From NCBI RefSeq assembly GCF_007559005.1, contig NZ_CP041763.1, positions 620,001 to 684,000 of the forward strand: DNA of 64,000 nt, in the 5' to 3' direction. Origin of the DNA: Gordonia zhaorongruii. GTDB taxonomy: Bacteria; Actinomycetota; Actinomycetes; Mycobacteriales; Mycobacteriaceae. Shown here piece after piece: positions 1 to 9,937 of the stretch. Every line of letters begins with the position of its first letter. Positions within the stretch are counted from its first letter, which is position 1. The position numbers were made by a program, and so were the translations under genes. The notes beneath the pieces were generated by a model that had not been told where the DNA came from, ran no database searches, and saw nothing but the letters and a program-made list of their open reading frames with translations.

Positions 1-1092
1 CGTGTGGGCGTCCGCGGCGGTTTCGCGCGTGAGCCCGAGATCGTTCTGGCAGACGACGTCGTGATCGCGGATCACGTCACCGAATCGCTATTCGCCGACG
101 ACGCCGGTCTGCGCCGGCTCATCGAGTCGCAGCTCGAGGAGCCGCTTCCTCAGCCCCAGCCGTACTGGCACATCACGCTGTTGACCTCGACGCGGACCAG
201 CAGGCAGTCGATCCTGCTGAAAGTGCACCACAGCCTTTCCGACGGTATCGCCGGCGCTGCGTTCGCGGGCCTGCTGGCAGATGTCGGCGCTGACGGTCCC
301 CGCGAGTTCGACCGGTTCGCGACGAGCCCGCGATTCCGAGTCGGCACCGTCGACCCGGAACTCCTGGCGGCGAGTCGCACAGCCTTCGAGCGTCAGTGGG
401 CCGCGGGCGACGAGGGGCGGTCATGGCCGGCGCTGACCGGCTCGGGGCGGCGCGAGACAGCGCTGTACTCCGCGTCGACGCGCGAACTGCGGCGCGCCGC
501 CCGACATCACGGGGCATCGGTCCACGAGTTCCTCATAGCGGCCATCGGACGGGCGGTGAGCGTCGCTCCGCCGGTCACCGACGAACCTCAGGCGCAGAAC
601 ATCCGCGTGACTCTGCCGGTGACATTGGACCCGTCGTTCCGTCACACGGGTAACGCCGTCGGTCTCTCGCTGCTCAACCTTCCGGGAGACTCCGCCGACC
701 TGGATGTCCAGATCGAGCGGGCGCGCGCCGAGTTGGCGATCACCGAGACCGAGCGCCTGGAACTCGCGCTGGCCCCCGTGGACGACGCTCCGCCGATGCC
801 GTGGGCAGACCAGCGCGCCCTCGTCGCCGAATCGATGAAGAGGATGAGCCCGGACATCCACATCGGCATCAATCCGGGGTTCACCCGCTCCCGTTCGGTG
901 CTGGGGCGGGACTTCGCCGGGATGACGCCCTTCTCGCCGCTGCTGGGGTACTCCTTCTCGATCACCGGACTCATCCTGGGCAGCCGGACGTCGCTCGGCG
1001 TGGTCGCCGACCGGTCCGCGCTGCCCGGCTACCCGGGGACCTTCGTGGATGCGCTGTCCGCGGTGATCGCGGAGGCCGCGCCGGTCGGTTGA
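1..1092 (+). CDS. WS/DGAT-family acyltransferase, 5' truncated by the window edge
   Basis: Wax ester synthase / diacylglycerol acyltransferase family protein. The active-site motif HHSLSDG (HHxxxDG) is visible about 75 residues into the readable part, and a later segment, LPVTLDPSFRHTGNAVG, resembles the conserved GN-containing core of the family. Full-length members are roughly 450-480 residues with HHxxxDG near residue 130-140, so about 60 N-terminal residues probably lie left of the window; the frame is open to base 1. Known members esterify long-chain alcohols or diacylglycerol with acyl-CoA. The gene converges with the siderophore operon, with 28 nt between the stop codons. It is therefore not co-transcribed with it, although an acyl transfer role in siderophore lipidation cannot be excluded. 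The family call is firm; the substrate is unknown. Confidence 0.8.
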   Translation, partial: RVGVRGGFAREPEIVLADDVVIADHVTESLFADDAGLRRLIESQLEEPLPQPQPYWHITLLTSTRTSRQSILLKVHHSLSDGIAGAAFAGLLADVGADGPREFDRFATSPRFRVGTVDPELLAASRTAFERQWAAGDEGRSWPALTGSGRRETALYSASTRELRRAARHHGASVHEFLIAAIGRAVSVAPPVTDEPQAQNIRVTLPVTLDPSFRHTGNAVGLSLLNLPGDSADLDVQIERARAELAITETERLELALAPVDDAPPMPWADQRALVAESMKRMSPDIHIGINPGFTRSRSVLGRDFAGMTPFSPLLGYSFSITGLILGSRTSLGVVADRSALPGYPGTFVDALSAVIAEAAPVG

Positions 1093-1120
1093 TCGTCCGC
1101 GGCGGCTGATACCTACCTGA

Positions 1121-2584
1121 TCAGTCCGACCCGAGTACCTCGCCGAGCACAGCGTCGGCCGACTGCGGCAGCCTGGCGATCAGGTCGATGGCGGTCCGCG
1201 CCGCCCGGTCGGCGAACGCCTCGTCGAGGATGTCGGTGCGGTACTCGACGTCGAGGCGGAGATCGTCGTTCTCGCTGAACTCGAACGCGAGTGACAGCGG
1301 ATAGTGCACGACATCCTTGGTGATCGTCTCGCAGGTGACGTGCGCGCCCTCGGGCACAGCGATCCCGCGCAGCGGGGCGTTCTTCACCAGCGTCATGATC
1401 TCGGCGACCGGGAACCGTCCGCCGTCGGTGCGCAGTGCGGTGAGGATGGTCCCGTAGTCGATGGCCGAGTGCTCCATCGCGCCGTACACCGCCGCAACCC
1501 CGCTTCGCAGCGCGTCGCCGGTCCGGTCGCGGCGGTCGAACGTGAACCGCATGGGGATGATGTTGCCGGTGTAGCCGACCCGATCGGTGGTCTCTCCGGG
1601 GGCCCGGTTGTCGGCGGGAACCAGCATGACGAAGTCGTCGGACCCGCTCATTGCACTGACGGTGAGTGCGGAGATCACGATGAACAGTGCGTTCGGGGTG
1701 GCTCCGACCTCGCGTGCGAAGGCGACCGAACGCTTCACGTGAGCGTCGGGGACCGGCAGGCTGAGGCAGCGGCCGGGACCTTCGCCCATCACCGAGAACC
1801 AGCTGTCCTCCGCGCTGGACGCAGGCAGCTGTCCGGACAGCGGGTAGCGGATGCCCTCGGCTGCCCAGGTGCGCTGCGCGTGCCGCACCGCCGCGTCCGC
1901 GTGGGCGCCGGTCCGGGTTGACGGGTCGACGGCGGCGCCGGTCGGCAGCACGACCGCGCTCCGGGCATCGCCCGATACGAGGGCGCCGATCACCGGCGGG
2001 AGGATCGTCTCGTCGCCCGCCATGTGGTGCAGCACCAGAATCATCGAGACACCCGTGTGGTGCCGCAGTACCCGGACCCGGCAGGGCGGTTCCTCGGTGA
2101 GCCGGAACGGCGCCGCCGCGAGGGTCTGCGCCGCCTGGGCGACAGCGTCCCCGGCAGATCGGCCCCGAGCCTCATCGGCGCCGTCCGTGGGGATCTCGCC
2201 CCACTCCCAGACCTCGCCCGGGACCGCCCACCGGCCGTTCCGTTCGATGGCCCGTCGGCGTGGCACACCGTCGACGACCTCGATGATCGAGCCGATGACC
2301 TGGGAGGAGGCGATCAGCCGCTCGGTCGCGGCGACCACGTCCTCGATCGAGTACGGGGCGCCGAACTCCAGATGGACGGCGAAGTTGTGCGAGTCGGACT
2401 CGGGATCGATCTCGTAGATCTTCCACATCCGGCGCTCGGCGATGCCGAGCGCACCGTCCGCGGTTTGCGGCTGCGGCGCCGACTCGTCGGCGCTGGACCC
2501 GGCCTCCGTACCGGCAGTGTCGATTCCGGCGGCTGCGAGTCGGCGACGCATCGCCTCCTGCTGTGCATCGGTCAGGACGTTCAC
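1121..2584 (-). CDS. Free-standing NRPS condensation-domain protein (second of two)
   Basis: A 487-residue single-domain protein of the condensation (C) / CoA-dependent acyltransferase superfamily and the last gene of the biosynthetic operon. The active-site motif reads HHMAGDE at residues 186-192: the catalytic second His and the Asp of HHxxxDG are kept, but the final Gly is Glu. The GTG start at 2584 was chosen because it overlaps the stop of the upstream acylase gene (GTGA) and follows a good AGGAG; the frame stays open further upstream but that stretch lies inside the acylase gene. There is no carrier or adenylation domain. By analogy to VibH, a free-standing C protein that condenses a carrier-bound acyl group with a soluble amine, it may form an amide between the NRPS-bound salicyl-oxazoline and a hydroxycadaverine unit. 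This role is inferred. Confidence 0.75.
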   Translation of the reverse strand: MNVLTDAQQEAMRRRLAAAGIDTAGTEAGSSADESAPQPQTADGALGIAERRMWKIYEIDPESDSHNFAVHLEFGAPYSIEDVVAATERLIASSQVIGSIIEVVDGVPRRRAIERNGRWAVPGEVWEWGEIPTDGADEARGRSAGDAVAQAAQTLAAAPFRLTEEPPCRVRVLRHHTGVSMILVLHHMAGDETILPPVIGALVSGDARSAVVLPTGAAVDPSTRTGAHADAAVRHAQRTWAAEGIRYPLSGQLPASSAEDSWFSVMGEGPGRCLSLPVPDAHVKRSVAFAREVGATPNALFIVISALTVSAMSGSDDFVMLVPADNRAPGETTDRVGYTGNIIPMRFTFDRRDRTGDALRSGVAAVYGAMEHSAIDYGTILTALRTDGGRFPVAEIMTLVKNAPLRGIAVPEGAHVTCETITKDVVHYPLSLAFEFSENDDLRLDVEYRTDILDEAFADRAARTAIDLIARLPQSADAVLGEVLGSD

Positions 2585-4935
2585 GGATTCTCCTGCGTTC
2601 GGACGGCCCCGGGCGTCGAGGCAGTGTGTGCGGACGGGGTTCGTGCGGCGTGATCGCTGCGCAGCGCCGTCCAGTCGCTGACGACGTCGACGAGTTCGCC
2701 GCGGGACCAGGCGAAGGTCTGGTCCTGGAAGTGCTTTGACCGAGGGTCGCCACTGGCGCCCATCGGCACGATCCATCTGCTTCGGTCGCGGTCGCTCATG
2801 TCCCACACGTAGCGCGCCACGGAACCGAAGCGGCACACGTGGGAGACACCGACGACGCTGGAGTTGGCGAACACGCACTCGGCGTCGCCGCCGAGACGGA
2901 CCGGATGGGGACGGACCTGCTCGGACAATTCCGAATACTTCGGTGTGACCCCCGCGAAGTCCATGCCATGGAACGGCACGAGGACGTGAACGTCACCCCA
3001 GGCCGGAACGACCGGCACCGCATCGGTCTCGGTGGCCAGCGACTCGAGTACGGCGGTCGCCGACCGTTCCACGTCCAGACCGATCCCTGGGGCTCCGGCG
3101 ATGATGGACTCCAGCGCCGCGGCGACCCTGATCGGCACGGAGAAGAACGGCGTGATCCACATCGGGTAGCCGTGCGGGGCGGTCAGGCCCGACAGCGCCG
3201 GATCGGCGGAGATCGTGCTGACTAATCGGCTGCGGAACTCCGCGAACAGATACGCCTCCTGACTGGCGGCGTGCATGCCGCCGTCCCATGTGAGCAGTCG
3301 ATCTCGCAGTGCGCGTCCGCGTTCACTCACGTCGGTCAGGGAAGCGATCAGGTCGGTGATGACGGCGGCCGGCGCATTGGCGACGTCGCGATGGATCGTC
3401 TCGCATCCGTCCACCGAGCCTGCGGCCGGATCCGAGAGGAGCCGATCGATCCGTTCGGCACGGGCAGGCGGCGCGCATTCGGTGGTGGTGGGCTGCATCG
3501 GCGAGCAGTCGGGGATGCGCTGGTTCGCGATCACGGCGTGCGAGGTCACTGCGGCGTCGAAACCGTCGTCGAGTACCGATGGAGTCTCGTACCCACGCCA
3601 GCGGTGCCGCTCGTCCCAGCCGGGCACCGGCAGCCAGTAGTTCTCCGCCGCCCTGACCGGGAACCGGCCCACCGTGTGCCGAGTGAGACGGCCCGCGGTG
3701 TCCGCGATGACGATCCGGTTGGCGGGCTCCACCCAGTCGGCGAACGCACGCTCCACGTCGTCGACGGATCGCGCGAAGATCAGGTCGGTCACCGCGTCGA
3801 AGGTCGAGGAGGAGTCGGTGAGCATCGGCGTCCGGAGGCTCACCGACCAGGCGTCGTCCGGTCCGCCGAAGACCACTGACCCGTTCGGCGTCTCGATGAT
3901 CTCGACCTGGACGGACTCTCCGCCGCGCACGTCGATGCGCTCGGTGCGCGAGGGCACCGGCGATGCTCCCTCGGGAGTCATGGCGACAACGTCGTCGTCG
4001 CTGCGACTGAGCTTCTCGATGAAGACGTCCTGGTAGTCGGCCATCGCGTTGGTGATCCCCCAGGCAACCGACTTCGCGTGCGCGAAGTGCGGCATGCCCG
4101 GAACACCGGCGAAAGCGAAGCCCACGACGTCGAACTCGGGTGATGCGAGGTGGATCTGCTGGTATACCCCGGGGGTCTCGATGAACCGGTGCGGATCGCC
4201 TGCGATCAGCGGTGCGCCGGTCTCGGTCGCCGATGCCGCGATTCCCCAGGCGTTGCTTCCCGAGATGGCGTCGCCGAGCGGCGGCACCGCAGGATCGGCA
4301 CGAGGCACCGGGCCTGATGTCGGATCCACCGGACAGTGCGCGGTCAGGTCGGCGATGAACTGCGCGTCGGGTCGGTCGGGCACCTGATCGCCGGGGTGCA
4401 CGGGGCCCTCGCAGTCGAAGAGGTCCAGGGCGGCCGGGCCGAGTGAGCGGCAGGCGTTCAGGCGCCACAGCTTGGTGGCGAAGCGGCCGAACATGAGGTG
4501 CGCCGCGAGGAAGACCGCGATCGGCGTCCACGGATCCCACGCCGTCGGACGATGGTCGAATGCGTCGAGCTCGACCGCATGCGCCTCGGCGTGCGATCGA
4601 GTGATCCCGTCGGAGTAGGCGCGGAGCAGGAGCCGCGTCCGTGCGGACGACGCATCGTGGACGCGGCGCGCGACCCGATCGATCTGGGCCCGTCGAACGA
4701 ACTCGTCCCACTCGACTCCGTCGGCGCCGAAGATGGTGGCCGTCCGGCCTTCCGCCCGCAGGCGCAGGAACTCGATCTGCCAGGCGCGGTCGATGCCGGT
4801 GGCGTAACCCTGGCCGAACAGAGCGCCCGCCGCGGAGCCGGACCGGATGTGCGGGATCGCGTGGGCGTCTCGGATGAGCTCGAAGTCGTAGGCAGGGGAG
4901 TGCTCGGCGCGGGGATGGCCGTCGCCGTCATTCAC
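2581..4935 (-). CDS. Penicillin acylase family (Ntn hydrolase) protein in siderophore operon
   Basis: 784-residue member of the penicillin amidase / acyl-homoserine-lactone acylase family. Such precursors self-cleave at a Gly-Ser bond, and the new N-terminal Ser is the nucleophile. Here the motif SGSNAW places the candidate nucleophile at Ser227, so residues 1-226 would form the alpha chain plus linker and 227-784 the beta chain. The N-terminus ([14 protein letters not shown]) is hydrophilic and shows no signal peptide, unlike the periplasmic siderophore-maturing relative PvdQ, so a cytoplasmic site is suggested. A GTG start at 4935 overlaps the end of the upstream condensation gene by 8 nt. 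Position in the operon implies hydrolysis, or formation, of an amide bond during siderophore assembly; which bond is unknown. Confidence 0.85.
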   Translation of the reverse strand: MNDGDGHPRAEHSPAYDFELIRDAHAIPHIRSGSAAGALFGQGYATGIDRAWQIEFLRLRAEGRTATIFGADGVEWDEFVRRAQIDRVARRVHDASSARTRLLLRAYSDGITRSHAEAHAVELDAFDHRPTAWDPWTPIAVFLAAHLMFGRFATKLWRLNACRSLGPAALDLFDCEGPVHPGDQVPDRPDAQFIADLTAHCPVDPTSGPVPRADPAVPPLGDAISGSNAWGIAASATETGAPLIAGDPHRFIETPGVYQQIHLASPEFDVVGFAFAGVPGMPHFAHAKSVAWGITNAMADYQDVFIEKLSRSDDDVVAMTPEGASPVPSRTERIDVRGGESVQVEIIETPNGSVVFGGPDDAWSVSLRTPMLTDSSSTFDAVTDLIFARSVDDVERAFADWVEPANRIVIADTAGRLTRHTVGRFPVRAAENYWLPVPGWDERHRWRGYETPSVLDDGFDAAVTSHAVIANQRIPDCSPMQPTTTECAPPARAERIDRLLSDPAAGSVDGCETIHRDVANAPAAVITDLIASLTDVSERGRALRDRLLTWDGGMHAASQEAYLFAEFRSRLVSTISADPALSGLTAPHGYPMWITPFFSVPIRVAAALESIIAGAPGIGLDVERSATAVLESLATETDAVPVVPAWGDVHVLVPFHGMDFAGVTPKYSELSEQVRPHPVRLGGDAECVFANSSVVGVSHVCRFGSVARYVWDMSDRDRSRWIVPMGASGDPRSKHFQDQTFAWSRGELVDVVSDWTALRSDHAARTPSAHTASTPGAVRTQENP

Positions 4936-6355
4936 CGGAGTCCTCCGCAGTCAGCAGATCCGCGAGCGGCAGGCGTGCCGTGGCGGCGGCGAGGATGTCG
5001 TCGAGATGATCGTGGAGGCGCTCGATGGCGCTGTCGGCGAAGAGCGCGACCCGATAAGAGATCTGCACGTCTGTCCGGTCCGGATGCATGAAGGCCTCCA
5101 CAGTCAGCGGCAATGCGAGCCGTCCCTTGTCAGCGAGCTTCCAGGTCATGGTGGTTCCGGGGAGGTGGATGCCGTCGACCTTCTGGTCGAGGAACAGGAC
5201 GAGGGAATCGAACGGCTGCGCCGCGTCGTCGGCGGTGGCCTTGCGGGCGATGTCGGTGATGTGCGTGAACGGGAATGCGCGATGCGCGAAGGCTGCGTCG
5301 GTCACCGTCCGGGTGTGCTCGACGAGATCGGCGAAACGGGGACCTGCGCCGCGGATGCGCAGCGGGATCGAGTTGCTGAAATTGCCGATCAGGTCCTGGG
5401 TCCCGGTCTCCTCGCGGTTGGCGACTGCAGTCCCGATGAGGACATCCGATCGTCCGGTGAGACGACGCAGAGCGAGGTAGTAGGCCGTGAGGAACACGGT
5501 GAACGGCGGTGTCCGCAGTTCCGAACTCAGGCTCCGCAAAGCGGAGTCGGCGGCGGCGCTCATCACCCGGTCGTGCCGTGTGCTCGTCTCGGGCGCGGCA
5601 TCGAGGCGGTGGTCGTACGGCAGGTTGGCCGTGTCCACGACGCCGGCGAACTGATCCTCCCAGAAACGCGTGTCGGCGGTGTGGTCGGCGGCCGCGAAGC
5701 GATCCTGCTCCCACTCGGCGAAATCGGCCACCTGCCGCGGCGGTGGATCGACTGCGATGTCGGGGCCGGTGAGCGCCGCGTCGTAGAACCGCGCCACGTC
5801 GCGGGCCATCACCGGCAGGGTCATCCCGTCCCAGAGAATGTGCTGCATCGCGACGACCATCGCCAAGCGCGGCGCACCCGCCGCATTGGACGGCAGGTCG
5901 ACGAGACTCACCCGCACCGACGACTCGGCCGCCAGATCGAACGGCTCGGTCGCGGCCTTCGAGATGAGCTCGTGCAGGCGGCACTCCGGGGCGGAAGCCG
6001 GCCGCAGATCGACGGACGCGACCGGCAGCGGGAACTCCTCGTGGATCCGTTGGAACGGCTCACCGTCGGCGTCGGCGTGATACGTCGTCCGCAGGATCTC
6101 GTGGCGGCGGACGACGGCGAACAGCGCCCGGCGCAGTGCTTCTCGGTCGACGGGGCCCGTGTACGTGAAGGCGAGGCAGATGTTGTTCGCGGTGCTCTCG
6201 GGAACACGCCGCTGGTGCGACCACACCAGCCGCTGGCTGAACGACAGGGGAGCGCGGTCGGGCGCCCGCCGCGCGGGCACGGCGGGCACGTCCGAGATTC
6301 CGGCGTCGGCCAGTCGGCCCTGCATCGCGCGATGCAGCTCATCGAGTGCTGACAC
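4928..6355 (-). CDS. Free-standing NRPS condensation-domain protein (first of two)
   Basis: 475-residue stand-alone condensation protein. A short leader (residues 1-30) precedes the C-domain start motif LSFSQRLVW. The active-site motif is QHILWDG at residues 171-177, so the first His of HHxxxDG is Gln while the catalytic second His and DG remain. The GTG start at 6355 lies 6 nt downstream of the NRPS stop codon, and the 3' end overlaps the acylase gene, so translation is probably coupled. No carrier, adenylation or thioesterase domain is attached. With the MbtB-like enzyme lacking a thioesterase, one of the two stand-alone C proteins is the obvious candidate for releasing its product by aminolysis, as VibH does in vibriobactin synthesis. 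The division of labour between the two is not visible from sequence. Confidence 0.85.
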   Translation of the reverse strand: MSALDELHRAMQGRLADAGISDVPAVPARRAPDRAPLSFSQRLVWSHQRRVPESTANNICLAFTYTGPVDREALRRALFAVVRRHEILRTTYHADADGEPFQRIHEEFPLPVASVDLRPASAPECRLHELISKAATEPFDLAAESSVRVSLVDLPSNAAGAPRLAMVVAMQHILWDGMTLPVMARDVARFYDAALTGPDIAVDPPPRQVADFAEWEQDRFAAADHTADTRFWEDQFAGVVDTANLPYDHRLDAAPETSTRHDRVMSAAADSALRSLSSELRTPPFTVFLTAYYLALRRLTGRSDVLIGTAVANREETGTQDLIGNFSNSIPLRIRGAGPRFADLVEHTRTVTDAAFAHRAFPFTHITDIARKATADDAAQPFDSLVLFLDQKVDGIHLPGTTMTWKLADKGRLALPLTVEAFMHPDRTDVQISYRVALFADSAIERLHDHLDDILAAATARLPLADLLTAEDSGE

Positions 6356-6361
6356 GGTGAT

Positions 6362-9300
6362 TCAGTCCCTCCCTCTCGGGGCGGTCGTTGCGAGTTCCGG
6401 TGCGGAGACACCGGCCACGTCGAGAAGGATCTCGGCGACCTGCGTGAGCCTGCCGGGCACCTGCTCGCGTTCGGCGAGCACCGAGGCGAAGCCGCGGACC
6501 GTCCTCCCCGCGAAGACGTCGGTGATCCCGATTCGCTCGACGGCCAGCAGACCGCGGACATTGGCGACGAACGTGGTGGCCAGGATCGAGTTGGCACCAG
6601 CATCGAAGAAGTCTGTGGTGACACCGAGCCGGTCCACCTCCAGCACCTGTTCGGCGATGTAGGCGACCGCGGCTTCGACGACGCTCTCCGGCGCGACGTA
6701 CTCGCCCTGGGGTGCTCCGGTCAGCGCCCGTTCCAGCGTCTCGTGAATCGACGCCCGATCCACCTTCCCGTTGGCGGTGAGCGGAACCTCGTCAACGAGG
6801 CGGACCACCTCGGGGACCATGTACTCCGGCAGTCGGTCGCGGAGGCCGGTCGTCACCGATGGCGAATCGGATGCCGCCCCGTCCGATGCTGCCGTCACGG
6901 CGAGTCCGAGTCGGCCGGCGAACACAGCGGCGACGGCCTCTCCGATCCCGGGAAGCGCCCTGGCCGCCGCCTCGACCTCGCCGAGCTCCACGCGATACCC
7001 ACGGATCTTCACCTGGTGGTCGGCTCGTCCGAGGAAGTCGATCGTCCCGTCCGGCAGGTAGCGTGCCAGATCGCCGGTTCGGTACCAGCGCACATCGTTC
7101 GCGATCACGAACCGGTCGGCGGTGCGCTCCGGGTCATCGCGGTAGCCGTCGGCCACACCGGCCCCGCCGATCCACAGTTCGCCGGTCACCCAGTCGGGGG
7201 TGTCCTCCAGTCGGTCGTTGACCACGCGGCAGTGCACGCCCGCCATCGGCCTGCCGTACGGAACGGCCGTCCAGTCGGCCGGGAAATCGTCGGTGACCTC
7301 GTAGACGGTGGAATGGATCGCGGTCTCGGTGGTACCGCCGAGACCGGCGAACCGCAGACCGGGCACGGCGGCCCGGGCACGCCTGCCGAGATCGGCGGCT
7401 ACCCGGTCGCCACCGGTGATCACGGTGCGCAGTGTGCGGAGCTGTGAGGCGCCGGCGCTGTCGAGGAGCATGCCGATGAGTCCGGGAGCCGCGTTCACCA
7501 CGGACACGCGGTGCGCCGTGATCCGGTCGGCCCAGGCCTGCGCGTCGCGGGTGTGCTCTCCGTCGATGCAGACGAGCGCACCGCCCAGCGAGAGCGGACT
7601 GAAGATGTCGAAGACCGAGAGGTCGAACTCCAACGCCGATAGGCCGAGCGTCCGGTCGTCGGAGCCCAGACCGAACTCGTCGGTGATCGCGTCGACGGTA
7701 TTGGCCGCGGCGCGATGGCTGACCTGGACGCCCTTCGGTTCACCGGTCGACCCCGAGGTGAACAGGACGTAGGCCAGGTCATCGGGGTCGCCGACGATGG
7801 GACGATCGATCGGCGACGCGGTCACGGCGTCGTCGAACACCACGGGAGTCGCCAGGGCCGGAAGCTCGGACGTCTCCTGCGAGATCACCGCGCCGACCTG
7901 TCCGCGCGTGAGGATCCGGTCCCGACGCGCGCTCGGCTGCTCGGAGCCGACCGGCAGGTACACAGCGCCGGCCGCGAGTGCGCCCAGGACCGCGATCACC
8001 TGGCGGTGACCCTTGGGCAGGATGATCGCGACCGTGTCGCCCGGAGCGATGCCCGCGGTCTGCAGCGCCCCGGCCACCGAGCGCGCCTGCGCGGCGACGG
8101 CCGCATAGGTCAGCTCGCGGCCGTCCGCAGTCACCAGCGCGGTGCGCTCGGGAGAGCGTGCCGCGCGGTCGAAGAACGCGCCGTGCAGCGTGCGCGGCAC
8201 GATCGTGGACGGCGCGGCGGCGGCGCGGTCGCGCACCTCTCGTTGTGCGGCGGGCAGGCCGATCTCGAGTGCTTCGCTCCAGTCGGCGTCCTCGGATACC
8301 AACCCGTCGAGGATCGAACGGAATTCGGCGAACATCGTCTCGATCATGCCGTCGGGCAGTGCATCCCGGCGCACGTCCCAGTTCACCAGGAGGCCGCCGT
8401 CGAGTTCCACGACCTGTGCGTCGAGGTCGACCTGCGGACCCTGCGACAGGATCCAGACGGGCTCGCCGAACAGGAGTCGAGCACGATCGGACACTAGCTC
8501 TCCGAACCCGAGACCCGAGGTGAACACCAGCGACGGGGTGACCGTCGAACCGCGCTGCCTGCTGAGGTCGCGCAGGACGTCGAGGCCCTCGTACGCCGCG
8601 TGGCCCGCCGAGTCGTGCAGTTCCCGCTGCAGTCGGCGCGCCCGGTCGATCATCGACTCGACCCGAGTCGCATCGGCATCGATGAGCACCGAGTTCGTGA
8701 AGTCACCGACCACCTGATCGATGTCCTCGTGGACCGGTTCGCGGTTGAACAGCGGGACATTGAGGAGGAAGCGCTGATGCGTCGACCAGCGTGCGACGAC
8801 CTCCGAGAACACGGCGGCGAGCGTGACCGCGGGGGTGAGTCCGTGCGAGTACGCGGCGGAGTAGAGCCGTTCCCTCTCCGGCGCAGCGAGCCGATGGTGG
8901 TACCGGACGCTGCGGTCGGGTTCGCGGCGACGCTCCTCGGGGACCGTGGGTAGTGAGGGAGTGTCGGGCAGGGCGGGCACCTTCTGCTCCCACCAGTGAC
9001 GGGCCACCTCGTACTCGGCCTCGGTCACGTGGTCGTCCTTGCCCGCGAGGTACTCGCGGAAGGTGCAATCGATTCGCGGCAGCGGCGCGTCGGTCTCGTA
9101 GGCGATCGCCAGATCGTCCAGTACTCGTCGATAGCTCATGGCGTCGGCGGCGAGCATGTCGACGTCCAGGTGGATCCGGTGTGCCCCATCGGGAAGCAGC
9201 GTGAGAACGACCTCGATCACGAGGCCCGCGGCGGTATCCAGCACCTGGTGACTCATGCGGTCCCGGGTCCGTTCCAGCTCCGATTCCACATCCCCGGCGG

Positions 9301-9886
9301 CGTTCCGCAGATCCACCATGCTGAACACCGAGCGCGGCGGACGCGGAAGGATGCGCTGGGTCCCGGCGTCGTCGAAGGCCGCGCGCAGCATCTCGTGCCG
9401 TGTGACGACGCGGTCGACCGCTCGCTCGAGCCGGTCCGCGTCCACACCGCGGCCGTCGAACTCGGCGAACAGGTGCGCGGCGACACCGCCGAGGGCCTGA
9501 CCGTCCTGGCGGCCGACCCAGTACGCGTGCTGCATCGTGGCGAGACCGAACGACGAGTCGTCGGTCACCTGGTCGTCAGTCACCTGGTCCGTGCTCGCGT
9601 CGACATCGGGCTCCGGCACGGGGGCCGGCTCCCGTGCCGGGGGTGCCTGCGTTTCAGGGGCGTCGGAGTCCTCGCCGAGCAGGCGGGCCCACGCCTCGAC
9701 GGTCGGGTCCTGGGCCAGCTGCGAACTGCGGACCGCGTATCCCCGCTTGCGCCAGGCGCTGGTCAGCTTGATGACAAGCAGTGAGTGCATGCCGTGGCGG
9801 ACGAGGTCGTCGGCGTCGCCGATGCTCTCGGAAGGGATGTCCAGCAGCGCTGCGACGTCCTCGCGGATCTGGTCTCTCGAAATCAC
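6362..9886 (-). CDS. MbtB-like NRPS: carrier - cyclization - adenylation - carrier, no thioesterase
   Basis: 1174-residue nonribosomal peptide synthetase with the MbtB domain order. An N-terminal aryl-carrier-like domain (about 1-72) has its phosphopantetheine Ser35 in GMHSL. After an acidic linker comes a heterocyclization domain with the DxxxxD motif DMLAAD (243-248) and Ser251. The adenylation domain contains FTSGSTGEPKG and YRTGDLARYLPDG. The C-terminal carrier has FFDAGANSI. Family knowledge: MbtB takes salicylate on its first carrier, activates Ser/Thr and forms the 2-hydroxyphenyl-oxazoline of mycobactin. My by-eye reading of the specificity residues (about D-L-F-N-I-G-L-I-H-K) is nearer the Thr code DFWNIGMVHK than the Cys code. 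M. tuberculosis MbtB ends in a thioesterase, which is absent here, so another protein must release the product. Confidence 0.93.
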   Translation of the reverse strand: MISRDQIREDVAALLDIPSESIGDADDLVRHGMHSLLVIKLTSAWRKRGYAVRSSQLAQDPTVEAWARLLGEDSDAPETQAPPAREPAPVPEPDVDASTDQVTDDQVTDDSSFGLATMQHAYWVGRQDGQALGGVAAHLFAEFDGRGVDADRLERAVDRVVTRHEMLRAAFDDAGTQRILPRPPRSVFSMVDLRNAAGDVESELERTRDRMSHQVLDTAAGLVIEVVLTLLPDGAHRIHLDVDMLAADAMSYRRVLDDLAIAYETDAPLPRIDCTFREYLAGKDDHVTEAEYEVARHWWEQKVPALPDTPSLPTVPEERRREPDRSVRYHHRLAAPERERLYSAAYSHGLTPAVTLAAVFSEVVARWSTHQRFLLNVPLFNREPVHEDIDQVVGDFTNSVLIDADATRVESMIDRARRLQRELHDSAGHAAYEGLDVLRDLSRQRGSTVTPSLVFTSGLGFGELVSDRARLLFGEPVWILSQGPQVDLDAQVVELDGGLLVNWDVRRDALPDGMIETMFAEFRSILDGLVSEDADWSEALEIGLPAAQREVRDRAAAAPSTIVPRTLHGAFFDRAARSPERTALVTADGRELTYAAVAAQARSVAGALQTAGIAPGDTVAIILPKGHRQVIAVLGALAAGAVYLPVGSEQPSARRDRILTRGQVGAVISQETSELPALATPVVFDDAVTASPIDRPIVGDPDDLAYVLFTSGSTGEPKGVQVSHRAAANTVDAITDEFGLGSDDRTLGLSALEFDLSVFDIFSPLSLGGALVCIDGEHTRDAQAWADRITAHRVSVVNAAPGLIGMLLDSAGASQLRTLRTVITGGDRVAADLGRRARAAVPGLRFAGLGGTTETAIHSTVYEVTDDFPADWTAVPYGRPMAGVHCRVVNDRLEDTPDWVTGELWIGGAGVADGYRDDPERTADRFVIANDVRWYRTGDLARYLPDGTIDFLGRADHQVKIRGYRVELGEVEAAARALPGIGEAVAAVFAGRLGLAVTAASDGAASDSPSVTTGLRDRLPEYMVPEVVRLVDEVPLTANGKVDRASIHETLERALTGAPQGEYVAPESVVEAAVAYIAEQVLEVDRLGVTTDFFDAGANSILATTFVANVRGLLAVERIGITDVFAGRTVRGFASVLAEREQVPGRLTQVAEILLDVAGVSAPELATTAPRGRD

Positions 9887-9937
9887 GTCACTCCTACTAA
9901 CGAAAATGTGCGGGTGCAGATGATGATGTGCCGGGCA

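Noticed and set aside
3323..4711. A 462-codon frame overlapping the penicillin acylase gene
   Set aside because: Same strand, wrong frame, Arg-rich, no family similarity; the acylase frame has the GSNAW motif.
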